From assembly GCF_003610295.1 (NCBI RefSeq), contig NZ_RAPV01000001.1, positions 4,836,001 through 4,900,000 of the forward strand: a stretch of 64,000 nucleotides of DNA. Reading direction: 5' to 3'. The position numbers and the translations under genes are program-made. Within the stretch, counting starts at the first letter, position 1. Every line of letters starts with the position of its first letter. The notes beneath the pieces are model-generated. The model had not been told where the DNA came from. It saw only the letters and a list, made by a program, of their open reading frames with translations, and did no database searches. Source of the stretch: Paraburkholderia sp. BL23I1N1 (lineage in GTDB: Bacteria; Pseudomonadota; Gammaproteobacteria; Burkholderiales; Burkholderiaceae). Shown one piece after another: positions 43,911 through 52,602 of the stretch.

Positions 43911-45521
43911 ATGCCTACTCCCATCCTATCCCCGGCCGTTGCCCCGCCCGTGTTGAGCGTTCACGGCATCGGCAAGACCTACGCCGGGCCCGTGCTCGCC
44001 GATATCTCGCTTGAACTGCACGCGGGCGAGGTGCTGGCGCTGACCGGCGAAAACGGCGCGGGCAAGAGCACCTTGTCCAAGATTGTCGGCGGTCTCGTTA
44101 CGCCGACTACCGGCTCGATGACACTGGGCGGCGCGGCTTACACGCCGGCCAGCCGCAAAGATGCCGAGGCGCTCGGCGTGCGCATGGTCATGCAGGAGTT
44201 GAACCTGCTGCCGACCCTCTCGGTGGCGGAGAACCTGTTCCTGAACCGCTTGCCGCAGCGCGGCATGTTCGGCTGGATCGACCGCGCAAAACTGCGCGAG
44301 GACGCCCGGCATGCCATGGCCCAGGTCGGGCTCGACGCGATCGATCCTGACACGCTGGTGGGCACGCTGGGCATCGGGCATCAGCAGATGGTCGAGATCG
44401 CGCGCAATCTGATCGGCGATTGCCGCGTGCTGATTCTCGACGAACCCACGGCGATGCTGACCGCCCGCGAAGTCGACCTGCTGTTCGAACAGGTCGAGCG
44501 GCTCAAGGCGCGCGGCGTGGCGCTGGTATACATCTCGCACAGACTGGAAGAGTTGAAGCGCATCGCGCGCCGCGCCGCGGTGCTGCGCGACGGGCGGCTC
44601 GTGCATGTCGACGAAATGGCCAATCTGTCGGCCGACCGTCTGGTCACGCTGATGGTTGGGCGCGATATCGGCGAGCGGATCGATCTTGGCGAGCGGCGCA
44701 TCGGCGACGTGGCGCTCAAGGTCACGGGCATGACCCGCGAACCGGTCGTGCGCGATGTCTCCTTCGAAGTGAAAGCCGGCGAGATTTTCGGCATCAGCGG
44801 TTTGATCGGCGCGGGCCGCACGGAATTGATGCGGCTCATCTACGGGGCCGATCGCGCGGATGCCGGCACGGTGTCGATCGCGCGGGACGGTGGCCCGCTC
44901 GAACCCGTGAAGGTCTCATCGCCCACGGATGCCGTGAAGAGCGGCTTCGCGCTGATTACGGAAGATCGTAAAGGCGAGGGTCTTCTGCTGACGCAGCCCA
45001 TTGCAGCCAATATCTCGCTCGGCAATCTGCGTTCGGTGTCGAAGAACGGCGTGGTGGACGGCCGTCGCGAGGCGTCGCTGGCACGCAAACAGATCGACGC
45101 GATGAGCATCCGCAGTTCGGGGCCGTCGCAACCGGTGTCCGAGCTCTCCGGCGGCAACCAGCAGAAGGTCGTGATCGGGCGCTGGCTTGCGCGCGATTGC
45201 ACCGTGCTGCTGTTCGACGAGCCCACACGCGGCATCGACGTCGGTGCGAAGTTCGATATCTATGCGTTGATGGGCGCGCTTGCACGGGAAGGCCGTGCGT
45301 TGGTGGTGGTGTCGAGCGATCTGCGCGAGTTGATGTCGATTTGCGACCGGATCGGGGTGATGTCGGCAGGCCGGATGACCGGCATGTTCGAGCGCGGAAG
45401 CTGGACCCAGGACGCGTTGCTTGCCGCGGCGTTCGCGGGTTACACGAAACGCGACGCGTTGCTGCACGATCCGATCGAACCCGACGCGACGGCGCCCGAC
45501 GCAACGGCGCCCGACGAATAA
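43911..45521 (+). CDS. rbsA: ribose-type ABC transporter ATP-binding protein (two cassettes)
   Basis: A 536-residue double-cassette ATPase. Cassette 1: GENGAGKSTLSK, Walker B RVLILDEPTAML. Cassette 2: GLIGAGRTELMR (the degenerate Walker A usual in RbsA), signature LSGGNQQKVVIGR, Walker B VLLFDEPTRGID. The C-terminus ends in a short repeat PDATAPDATAPDE. ATG 43911 was chosen over TTG 43890. Confidence 0.88.
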   Translation: MPTPILSPAVAPPVLSVHGIGKTYAGPVLADISLELHAGEVLALTGENGAGKSTLSKIVGGLVTPTTGSMTLGGAAYTPASRKDAEALGVRMVMQELNLLPTLSVAENLFLNRLPQRGMFGWIDRAKLREDARHAMAQVGLDAIDPDTLVGTLGIGHQQMVEIARNLIGDCRVLILDEPTAMLTAREVDLLFEQVERLKARGVALVYISHRLEELKRIARRAAVLRDGRLVHVDEMANLSADRLVTLMVGRDIGERIDLGERRIGDVALKVTGMTREPVVRDVSFEVKAGEIFGISGLIGAGRTELMRLIYGADRADAGTVSIARDGGPLEPVKVSSPTDAVKSGFALITEDRKGEGLLLTQPIAANISLGNLRSVSKNGVVDGRREASLARKQIDAMSIRSSGPSQPVSELSGGNQQKVVIGRWLARDCTVLLFDEPTRGIDVGAKFDIYALMGALAREGRALVVVSSDLRELMSICDRIGVMSAGRMTGMFERGSWTQDALLAAAFAGYTKRDALLHDPIEPDATAPDATAPDE

Positions 45522-45539
45522 TCTGTGGAGTATTGAAGC

Positions 45540-46541
45540 ATGACCGCACCAACCAGCCTGCCTACGTTGCAGAACGAACCGCCCAAAGACGCAAAGCCGA
45601 TCGGCACGCGCCTTGGATTCTCGAACTACCTCGGCCTGCTCGGCGCGTTGCTCGGGATGATCGTCCTGTTCTCGCTGCTGAGTTCGCACTTTCTGAGCTA
45701 CGACACCTTCAGCACGATCGCGAACCAGATTCCCGATCTCGTCGTGATGTCGGTCGGCATGACCTTCGTGCTCATCATCGCCGGGATCGACCTGTCGGTT
45801 GGTTCCGTGCTCGCGCTCGGCGCGGCGCTCACGAGCGTCGCGGCCTTGCAGTGGCATTGGCCGGCGCTGGCCGCCGCCTTGCTCGGCATGGCGGGCGCGG
45901 CGTTGACGGGCTGCCTGACTGGCGCGATTACCGTCGCCTGGCGCATTCCCTCGTTCATTGTGTCGCTCGGCGTGCTCGAGGCGGCCCGCGGTCTCGCGTA
46001 TCAGTTGACCAACTCCCGCACGGCCTACATCGGCGATGCGTTCGATTTTCTGTCCAACCCGATTGCGTTCGGCATTTCTCCCGCGTTCCTGATTGCGATC
46101 GTCGTAATGATCGCCGCGCAGTTGGTGCTGACCCGCACGGTGTTCGGCCGCTATCTGGTCGGCATCGGCACGAACGAGGAAGCGGTGCGTCTCGCGGGCG
46201 TCAACCCGCGGCCCTACAAGATTGCCGTTTTCGCGATGATGGGCCTGTTAGCCGGTCTTGCGTCCCTGTTCCAGATTTCGCGGCTCGAGGCTGCGGACCC
46301 GAATGCCGGTTCGGGGATCGAATTGCAGGTGATCGCGGCCGTCGTGATCGGCGGAACGAGTTTGATGGGCGGGCGCGGCTCGGTGATCAGCACGTTCTTC
46401 GGCGTGCTGATTATCTCCGTGCTGGCCGCGGGTCTCGCCCAGATCGGCGCGACCGAGCCGACCAAGCGGATCATCACGGGGGCCGTCATTGTCGTTGCCG
46501 TCGTGCTGGATACGTATAGAAGCCGGCGTCGCGCCGCATAA
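45540..46541 (+). CDS. rbsC: ribose-type ABC transporter permease
   Basis: A 333-residue CUT2 permease with about 8-10 spans and the conserved LIIAGIDLSVGSVLALGAAL and VIGGTSLMGGRGSVISTFFGVL segments. It starts 18 bases after the ATPase stop, preceded by TGGAGTATTGAAGC. Confidence 0.9.
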   Translation: MTAPTSLPTLQNEPPKDAKPIGTRLGFSNYLGLLGALLGMIVLFSLLSSHFLSYDTFSTIANQIPDLVVMSVGMTFVLIIAGIDLSVGSVLALGAALTSVAALQWHWPALAAALLGMAGAALTGCLTGAITVAWRIPSFIVSLGVLEAARGLAYQLTNSRTAYIGDAFDFLSNPIAFGISPAFLIAIVVMIAAQLVLTRTVFGRYLVGIGTNEEAVRLAGVNPRPYKIAVFAMMGLLAGLASLFQISRLEAADPNAGSGIELQVIAAVVIGGTSLMGGRGSVISTFFGVLIISVLAAGLAQIGATEPTKRIITGAVIVVAVVLDTYRSRRRAA

Positions 46542-46587
46542 ATTGACCATTGACGACCATTCGTGGATGGTCCGCAGGAGAGTGAAA

Positions 46588-47520
46588 GTGTCGAAAGAAG
46601 CGAAGCAGGGCCGCGTGCTCGTGGTGGGCAGCATCAACACCGACCTGGTCGCCCGTGCCCCGCATTTGCCGCGGCCCGGCGAGACGATCGGAGGACATGA
46701 GTTCTCGCAGGTCGCCGGCGGTAAGGGCGGCAACCAGGCGGTGGCGGCCGCCCGCATCGGCGCACGCGTGGCGATGATCGGGCGTGTGGGGAAGGATGCG
46801 AACGGCGCCCAGCGGGTACTGGATCTGGAAGCGGAAGGCATCGACTTCGCCGGTATCGAGGCCGACCCGGCGCAGCCCACCGGCGTTGCAATGGTGACGG
46901 TGTCGGACGACGGGCAGAACACGATCGTGGTGGTGGCGGGCAGTAACGGCGAACTCACGCCTGAGCACGTTGCGCGCCACGAAGCGGCGATCAAGGCCAG
47001 CGACGTGGTGGTCTGCCAACTGGAAACGCCCTGGGATTCCGTCCATGCAACACTCGTGCTCGCCCGGCGCTTGGGCAAGATCACCGTGCTGAACCCGGCG
47101 CCGGCCACCGGGCCGCTCCCCGCGGAATGGCTGCCGCTGGTCGACTACCTCGTGCCGAACGAGGTCGAAGCCGCGATACTCGCCGGCCTGCCGGTCGAAT
47201 CGCAAAGCGGCGCACGCAGGGCGGCGCTGGAATTGCAACGCGGCGGGGCCCGCAACGTGATCGTCACGCTCGGCGCGCAAGGCGCTTACCTGTTGCCGGA
47301 AGGCGGCGAAGGCACGCATTTTCCCGCGCCGCAGGTGCGGGCGGTCGATACGACGGCGGCCGGCGACACCTTTATCGGCGTCTTTGCCGCGCAACTCGCC
47401 GCCCGGCAGCCGCTGGAAGGCGCGATCAGCCTCGCGCAACGCGCGGCGTCGATTTCCGTCACGCGCGCCGGTGCGCAGCCATCGATCCCGACTCGCGCGG
47501 AAGTCGACAGCGCGGTCTGA
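46588..47520 (+). CDS. rbsK: ribokinase
   Basis: A 310-residue PfkB-family kinase: first signature GGKGGNQAVAAARIGARVAMIGRVG near residues 42-66 and second signature VDTTAAGDTFIGVF with the catalytic Asp near residue 260. It phosphorylates ribose from the importer or from the downstream nucleoside hydrolase. Start set at GTG 46588, because AGGAG (46576-46580) is 7 bases upstream; ATG 46567 is an alternative. Confidence 0.88.
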   Translation: MSKEAKQGRVLVVGSINTDLVARAPHLPRPGETIGGHEFSQVAGGKGGNQAVAAARIGARVAMIGRVGKDANGAQRVLDLEAEGIDFAGIEADPAQPTGVAMVTVSDDGQNTIVVVAGSNGELTPEHVARHEAAIKASDVVVCQLETPWDSVHATLVLARRLGKITVLNPAPATGPLPAEWLPLVDYLVPNEVEAAILAGLPVESQSGARRAALELQRGGARNVIVTLGAQGAYLLPEGGEGTHFPAPQVRAVDTTAAGDTFIGVFAAQLAARQPLEGAISLAQRAASISVTRAGAQPSIPTRAEVDSAV

Positions 47521-47653
47521 AACGGATGCCTGTTGTGACATGAGGCAGTCCGATCTGCAATTCTGGGTAGCTTGACGTTGAATGACCGGCACCGTCTACG
47601 GATGGTGTCCCTTTGGTTTAATCGCGATCTCTACTGGAAAAAACGGACTAAAC

Positions 47654-48757
47654 ATGAAATCACAATATGTAGGCATCCTGATAATGTAGTTGGCGCTTTC
47701 CGCGTGTGGAGGCAACGTGACGACCACCGACCCGCTCGCCAACGCACCGAAGGTGATCATCGATTCAGACTTGAACACGATGGGTGACGATGGCCAGCTG
47801 TTCGCCATGACCACGCAGTTGATGGGGCAGGGCAAGGTCAATCTGCTCGGGTTGACCGTCGTGACCGGCAACGACTGGCTGCTCCAGGAAGAGGCGAATG
47901 CGCTGAAGGCCGTTGAGCGCATGGGCGTGCAAAACGTGGTGGGTGTCTACGGCGGCGCCGGCTATCCATTGCAATACGACGTAGCGAGTATTCGTGCCCA
48001 GCAGGCTGCCAATCCGCAAGGCTATTTCGGCGCGTGGATGCGGCCGGAACCGACCCAGCAGTCCCAGCTCGTTGCGCCGCCTGATGGCTTTGCGGTGTCG
48101 ACGAAACTGCAGACGCAAAGCGCCGCGGACTTCATGATCCAGACCATCAAGCGCTATCCGAATCAGGTCACGATTCTCGAGGTCGGGCCGCCCACCAATC
48201 TCGCCACGGCCATCATGAAAGCGCCGGAGATCGTGCCGCTGATCAAGCAGATTGTCTACATGGGTGGAGCGATGGCAGTGCCGGGCAATGCGAACGCGGT
48301 GGGTGAACTGAACTGGTGGTTCGATCCGCTTGCTGTGCGTACAGTGCTTCAAACGACGATTCCGCAGGCCGTCATTCCGCTCGACGTTACGGATACCGTG
48401 CCGCTCACCCAGAGCATCTTCGATCAGATCGTCAACAACCCGAGCAAGCAGACCGCGGTCACCAAAGCATACGGAATCGTCAATGCTGGTTCGTTCGGCG
48501 ACAACACGCATCTGTTCGACACGCTGACGATCGCCTATTTCATGGATCCGGCCTACGCCACGCAAACGAAAAGCGCCTACCTGGATATCGACACCACGAG
48601 CGGCGGGGACCAGGGACACGTGATGGTCTACCCCGACCAACCCGCGCCTGGCGCGTCACCTAAAAAGATCACGTACGTCACGCAGTTCGACAACAATCGT
48701 TTCTTTAGTCTCTACGTCGATTTGCTGACGCGTCCGGTGCCGGTCACGTTGCCTTGA
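47654..48757 (+). pseudogene. nucleoside hydrolase lipoprotein interrupted by an in-frame TAG in the signal peptide
   Basis: From ATG 47654 the frame reads MKSQYVGILIM, a TAG at 47687-47689, then LALSACGGNVTT. Together this is a lipoprotein signal with a lipobox Cys, broken by one codon that is one base from TGG (Trp). The rest is intact for about 355 codons: catalytic IDSDLNTMGDDGQLF (the IUNH acid cluster), EVGPPTNLATAIMK, YMGGAMAVPGN and GELNWWFDPLA. Family role: hydrolysis of ribonucleosides to base plus ribose, which would feed the ribose importer and kinase just upstream. A TTG at 47690 could start a shorter product without an export signal. It may be a pseudogene, a sequencing error or readthrough. 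Confidence 0.72.
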
Positions 48758-48790
48758 TGATGCGGGTCGTGCCGTTGGCGCACCGCTGCC

Positions 48791-48825
48791 GTGCGCCCGA
48801 CGCAGACCCCAATTACGGGGCGCAC
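48791..48825 (+). terminator. possible terminator after the nucleoside hydrolase gene
   Basis: GTGCGCCC (48791-48798) pairs with GGGCGCAC (48818-48825); an alternative inner pairing CCCC-AATTAC-GGGG also exists. It is followed by GAAAAATG rather than a T-run, so an intrinsic terminator is uncertain. The remaining stretch to 49010 holds nothing I can assign. Confidence 0.4.
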
Positions 48826-49010
48826 GAAAAATGTTGCACCCCTTTACTCATGCACTTCGCACACCGCCTCGTTCACTAAGCGTGGCAGTGGTTTGCCGCC
48901 GACGCTTACAGCGCTGCAGGAAATCCACTGAAACACAAGCGTAGCCAAACTGTCGTGTCGCGCCTCCAGGATATCCCCTTCGCCCATGGTTCGATTAATG
49001 GAGGTGCGGG

Positions 49011-49214
49011 ATGCTCAGTCATCACGAACTCGCGACACTTATGCTGCTTGGCGACACGGGCAAGCGGCTGGAAGCTTTCGATCCCGACGTGCTGGCGTTA
49101 CGCCGTTACGAGCTCGTGGAAATACGGCAGCGTGATCCGCAAGGATCGACGCTGCAACTCACCCGCCAGGGCCGCGCATTACTGGAACGTCTGCGCACGG
49201 GCGCAGGCGGATGA
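49011..49214 (+). CDS. small winged-helix-like protein, paralogue of the gene at 6.8 kb
   Basis: A 67-residue protein MLSHHELATLMLLGDTG ... LALRRYELVEIRQRDPQGSTLQLTRQGRALLERL. It matches the last two thirds of the 86-residue product at 6831-7091 and has the same helix-helix-strand-helix layout ending in LTxxGxALL. GGAGGTGCGGG precedes the ATG. It lies 212 bases upstream of the Crp/FliG-like fusion gene. It lacks the N-terminal linker of its paralogue. Function unknown; DNA binding is plausible. Confidence 0.62.
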   Translation: MLSHHELATLMLLGDTGKRLEAFDPDVLALRRYELVEIRQRDPQGSTLQLTRQGRALLERLRTGAGG

Positions 49215-49426
49215 GCGCATTGCGGTGACCGTGCCCGGCGAGTAGTCAAGGCTGATGGTTCGCCAAACGTTTGCGCCGTTGCAGCTATTGGTCTGACCAT
49301 TGAGAAGGTTAAAGATTTGCGTTTTGCATGTCGTTATCCAATCAAATAAGTCAGGACCATCGCACATACCCGTGCCTCATGAAGACGCGGGATGCACGAG
49401 GTAATAGCTCTTCGGGGGAATGAATT

Positions 49427-50671
49427 TTGAATCATCAACGATCGCCATGGTCGCGCGCAGCGGCTCCGGGCGAAGTCATCTATGCCGAAGGCTTCGCGGG
49501 CGACGCCGTCATCTATGTGATTGCAGACGGCAAAGTCGAAATCTCCACTCAATGCGATGAAAAAAAGGTCATCCTCGCCACGCTAGGAAAGGGCGAATTT
49601 TTTGGCGAAGCGTCCTTGTTGCCGGCCGAACCGCGGGCGCACACCGCGAAGGCCCTGAGCTTCTGTCAGTTGACCGTGATCGCGGCAAGTGTCGTGGAAG
49701 AAGAGCTCGAACGCGTCTCGCCGCTCCTGCGGCATATCGTGCGCACCTTGATCCGACGTGTGAAGAAGAAGGACGATGTCCTTGCCACCAATACGCATGC
49801 TGATTTTCTGCCAAGTGTTCTCTCGTACGCGCATGTTCTTTCGCTAATGGCCGGGTCCGAGAGCGCAGAGCGGATGGACGGACGCGCGCGCCGTGCTCAA
49901 GGGGAGGAGTTCTCCGTGCCTCTGCCCGAAGTCATCAAGAAGTGCCATGCGATTGCCGGTCATTCCCGCCCGCATGTCATGGCGATGCTCAAGCGCATGG
50001 AAAAACTCAACCTCGTGACGCTTGAGCCGGGCCGCTCCGATCGTCTGAGCACCCAGTCGGCGCGCTATTCGGCGCAAGACGGCGCAGCCGGCCGGCAGCT
50101 CGTGACCTTCGATCCCGTGCGGATCACGGAACGGGCGCAGCAGGTGGCGGACCACGATCTCGACGTGTCGATCAACAGCGAACTGGAACTGATCGAGCTG
50201 GCCGACCTGGAAGCCCTGATCGGCGTCGACAAGAATCTGATTCTCAACAAACTCTCGAATGCGGAAATTGCGGAAGACATCTTTGCGTTTCGCAAGACCC
50301 GGGTGTTGAACTACGTCGAGGAAAAGGGCATCACGTATTTTTCCCGGCGCAATCCGCGTGGCACCAGCGAGATCAAGTCTCTGGCCGATCTGGAGTTTGT
50401 CGACCAGCGAACCTTGTTCGAAGCCGTGAGCGCTTTCGACACCTATGACCTCGCGAAACTGCTCGCTGCCGTGACGGGCGAGCCGGTCTCCGATCGCTTG
50501 TTCTCGGTGATGACCGAGGCGCGAAAGAAGGAGGTGTCGTGGGTCATGCGTCGTGAGATCAAGATCGATCCCCTCGAGATTGCCGAGATCGAGGAGCGAT
50601 TCATCGAGACCGTGCGCACGATCAAATCCTCGGCCGCCACGGCAGCGCCGCTTTCCAATGTGGATGCCTGA
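49427..50671 (+). CDS. cyclic-nucleotide-binding / Crp-like winged-helix / FliG-C-like fusion protein
   Basis: A 414-residue protein with three parts. Residues about 15-115 form a cNMP-binding domain that keeps the phosphate-binding residues (FGEASLLPAEPRAHTAKA; G60, E61, R70). Residues about 162-210 look like a Crp-type winged helix (VPLPEVIKKCHAIAGHSRPH, AMLKRMEKLNLVTLEPGRS). Residues about 245-405 resemble FliG middle/C domains: SLADLEFVDQRTLFEAVSAF, DTYDLAKLLAAVTGEPVSDR, LFSVMTEARKKEVSWVMRRE, EIAEIEERFIETVRTI. The order matches the FliG torque helix, ALK segment and terminal helices. It is followed 71 bases later by motA and motB. Ordinary FliG has no nucleotide-binding domain. I know of no characterised protein with this architecture. 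Confidence 0.72.
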   Translation: MNHQRSPWSRAAAPGEVIYAEGFAGDAVIYVIADGKVEISTQCDEKKVILATLGKGEFFGEASLLPAEPRAHTAKALSFCQLTVIAASVVEEELERVSPLLRHIVRTLIRRVKKKDDVLATNTHADFLPSVLSYAHVLSLMAGSESAERMDGRARRAQGEEFSVPLPEVIKKCHAIAGHSRPHVMAMLKRMEKLNLVTLEPGRSDRLSTQSARYSAQDGAAGRQLVTFDPVRITERAQQVADHDLDVSINSELELIELADLEALIGVDKNLILNKLSNAEIAEDIFAFRKTRVLNYVEEKGITYFSRRNPRGTSEIKSLADLEFVDQRTLFEAVSAFDTYDLAKLLAAVTGEPVSDRLFSVMTEARKKEVSWVMRREIKIDPLEIAEIEERFIETVRTIKSSAATAAPLSNVDA

Positions 50672-50742
50672 CACCTGACCATCGGACTACTGGCCGCTTG
50701 CAGGTGCGGTCCGATGACTCACGCAGCCGTTCGAGAGGATGT

Positions 50743-51516
50743 ATGGATCTTTTGACGCTATTGGGTGCCCTGGTCGGTGTGACGGCTATCGTGGCCGGAT
50801 TTTCGCTCGAGGGCGGTCACTTTGCCTCGCTGTTTCAACTGGAGGCGTTCGTCATCGTCCTGGGCGGCACGCTTGGCGCGGTGATGATCCAGAACACGTG
50901 GGCCAGGTTTTATGACGGCGTGAAGCAACTGCGGCTCGCCTTTGTGAAAGCGCGACAGGTCGACCGGGACAGTTTGTCGGTCCTGCTCGAGTGGGGCGAT
51001 CAGGCGAAGCTGAACGGCATGCTCGTGTTTGAGTCGATCGAGGTGGTTGGGGCAGGCGGCATCAATCCATTCGCCAAACGAGGCCTGGAGCTTCTGGCCA
51101 ACGGAGTATCGACTGCCGTGCTCGAAGACGCCTTGCAACGTGAGCTGGATGCGTATGAGCGGAATCACATGGCGGCGGCGCGGATATGGCAGCAGGCGGG
51201 TGGCTATGCGCCGACGTTCGGTATTCTGGGAGCGGTGCTCGGGCTGATTCAGGTCACTGGCCATATGCTGGAGCCGGCGCAACTTGGGCAGGGTATTGCC
51301 GTCGCGTTTGTGGCCACGCTATACGGCCTCGCGTTGGCGAATCTGGCTTTTCTGCCGTTGTACGGAAAGATCAGGGCGCAGGTGGATAGCGAATTGCGCT
51401 TCAGGCGTTTGTACCTCGATGGCCTGCTCGCGATTTCGCGCAAGGAGTCGCCCCATACGATCGAAACCCGCCTGGCGGGTGACGTCCGGGAAAGATCGGC
51501 TGAGTTGCTGGGCTAA
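50743..51516 (+). CDS. motA: MotA-like stator protein
   Basis: A 257-residue MotA/PomA-family protein with four spans (LLTLLGALVGVTAIVAGFSL, FQLEAFVIVLGGTLGAVMI, APTFGILGAVLGLIQVTG, IAVAFVATLYGLALANLAFL). The proton-pathway Pro-Thr-Phe-Gly segment is intact. The cytoplasmic loop between spans 2 and 3 would contact a FliG-type rotor. GAGAGGA precedes ATG 50743. It sits next to a FliG-C-like fusion and motB, not in a flagellar cluster. Confidence 0.87.
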   Translation: MDLLTLLGALVGVTAIVAGFSLEGGHFASLFQLEAFVIVLGGTLGAVMIQNTWARFYDGVKQLRLAFVKARQVDRDSLSVLLEWGDQAKLNGMLVFESIEVVGAGGINPFAKRGLELLANGVSTAVLEDALQRELDAYERNHMAAARIWQQAGGYAPTFGILGAVLGLIQVTGHMLEPAQLGQGIAVAFVATLYGLALANLAFLPLYGKIRAQVDSELRFRRLYLDGLLAISRKESPHTIETRLAGDVRERSAELLG

Positions 51517-51521
51517 TCGAT

Positions 51522-51557
51522 CCCGAAGCCGATCTCGAAGCCGACCCCGAAGCCGGC
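51522..51557 (+). repeat. three 12-base direct repeats between motA and motB
   Basis: Units CCCGAAGCCGAT, CTCGAAGCCGAC and CCCGAAGCCGGC lie in tandem just after the motA stop. Confidence 0.75.
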
Positions 51558-51624
51558 CTCGATCGGTTGCCGCCGGCGCGCGAGGCGCCCATTCAAACGC
51601 AACTCGGAAACCGACGTTTCGAGC

Positions 51625-52323
51625 ATGAGCACCTCCACGGGTAACAAGCGCCTTGCGGCAGATAAAACCGGCTATCGGCATGACGACGAGGACGGCGACG
51701 GCGAGGCGCAGTCCGGGCGCTGGCTGATTTCCTATGCAGACCTCATCACCACGCTGATGGTGCTGTTCCTTGCGCTTTACGCGTTGCAGCTGGCGAAGAA
51801 CCGTGAACTCGAAATCAAATCGCTCGAGCACCGCGAGGCGAACACGCAGACGGCCGCCGGCAGCGCTCATGCGCCTGGCGCGCCCGATGCCGCGAGGCAA
51901 CAGCTTCTTTCCTTGCTAGCGCCGCTTCAGGACAACCGGCAGATCACGATTTCGAATGCCTCGCAGGGCGTGGAAATCGCCATCAACGCAAAAATTCTCT
52001 TCAATTCGGGCGACGCGCGTTTGTTGCCGGAATCGTTCGGCGTGCTGGATCAGATTGCCGGCGTACTGCACGACCGTTCGAAGAACAATATCCTCGTCGA
52101 AGGACACACTGACAGTGTGCCGATATCCACCGCGAAATACGAATCCAACTGGGAGTTGTCGTCGGCGCGAGCAGGCGCTGTGGTTCGTTTCTTTGCGGAC
52201 AAGGGAATCGAACCGCACAGAATGGCCGCGATCGGCAGGGCGGACAATTTCCCGCTGATCATCGGCGACGATGCGGCAGCGCGCGCTGCGAATCGCCGCG
52301 TCACGATCCTCGTGGAATACTGA
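51625..52323 (+). CDS. motB: MotB-like stator protein with OmpA peptidoglycan-binding domain
   Basis: A 232-residue protein: one N-terminal span with the essential Asp (WLISYADLITTLMVLFLALYAL, Asp about residue 39), a linker of about 50 residues, and an OmpA-like domain (VEGHTDSVPISTAKYESNWELSSARA, AAIGRADNFPLI, ANRRVTILVEY). All functional residues appear intact. It is shorter than typical MotB proteins (about 260-310 residues). It forms a stator with the MotA-like protein upstream. Confidence 0.88.
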   Translation: MSTSTGNKRLAADKTGYRHDDEDGDGEAQSGRWLISYADLITTLMVLFLALYALQLAKNRELEIKSLEHREANTQTAAGSAHAPGAPDAARQQLLSLLAPLQDNRQITISNASQGVEIAINAKILFNSGDARLLPESFGVLDQIAGVLHDRSKNNILVEGHTDSVPISTAKYESNWELSSARAGAVVRFFADKGIEPHRMAAIGRADNFPLIIGDDAAARAANRRVTILVEY

Positions 52324-52602
52324 GTCGCACGACATTTGAGCGCGTAACAAAGAAAGCGCGCATGTTGATCGCTAAGCGTTTATGGCGGGAATATTCGCAT
52401 CGAACGGCGCTTGCGCGGCGCGGAACGGCCTGCGAAGATCGCGTTAAAGTGGTTCTTTCGCAGATGTGTTTCGTTTTGCCGTCATTTCCGGCAGTGCTGA
52501 TCAGCCCGCCTGCACTCCAGGTCGTGGGTCAACTGCTGCCGACCGTGACCGTCATGTCGAGTGACTGAACAATTATGCGCGCTGTATTCACTGGGGTATC
52601 AC

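Noticed and set aside
45197..46519. 440-codon plus-strand ORF
   Set aside because: Alternate frame across rbsA/rbsC; Arg-rich with no recognisable domain.
49427..52323. Zorya-type defence system
   Set aside because: MotA/MotB homologues suggested ZorAB, but there is no ZorC or ZorD/ZorE-like gene nearby, MotA is of ordinary flagellar length, and the partner is FliG-like, not a helicase or nuclease.
52362..52568. 68-codon ORF between motB and the desaturase gene
   Set aside because: No ribosome site, no domain, unlike neighbouring codon use.
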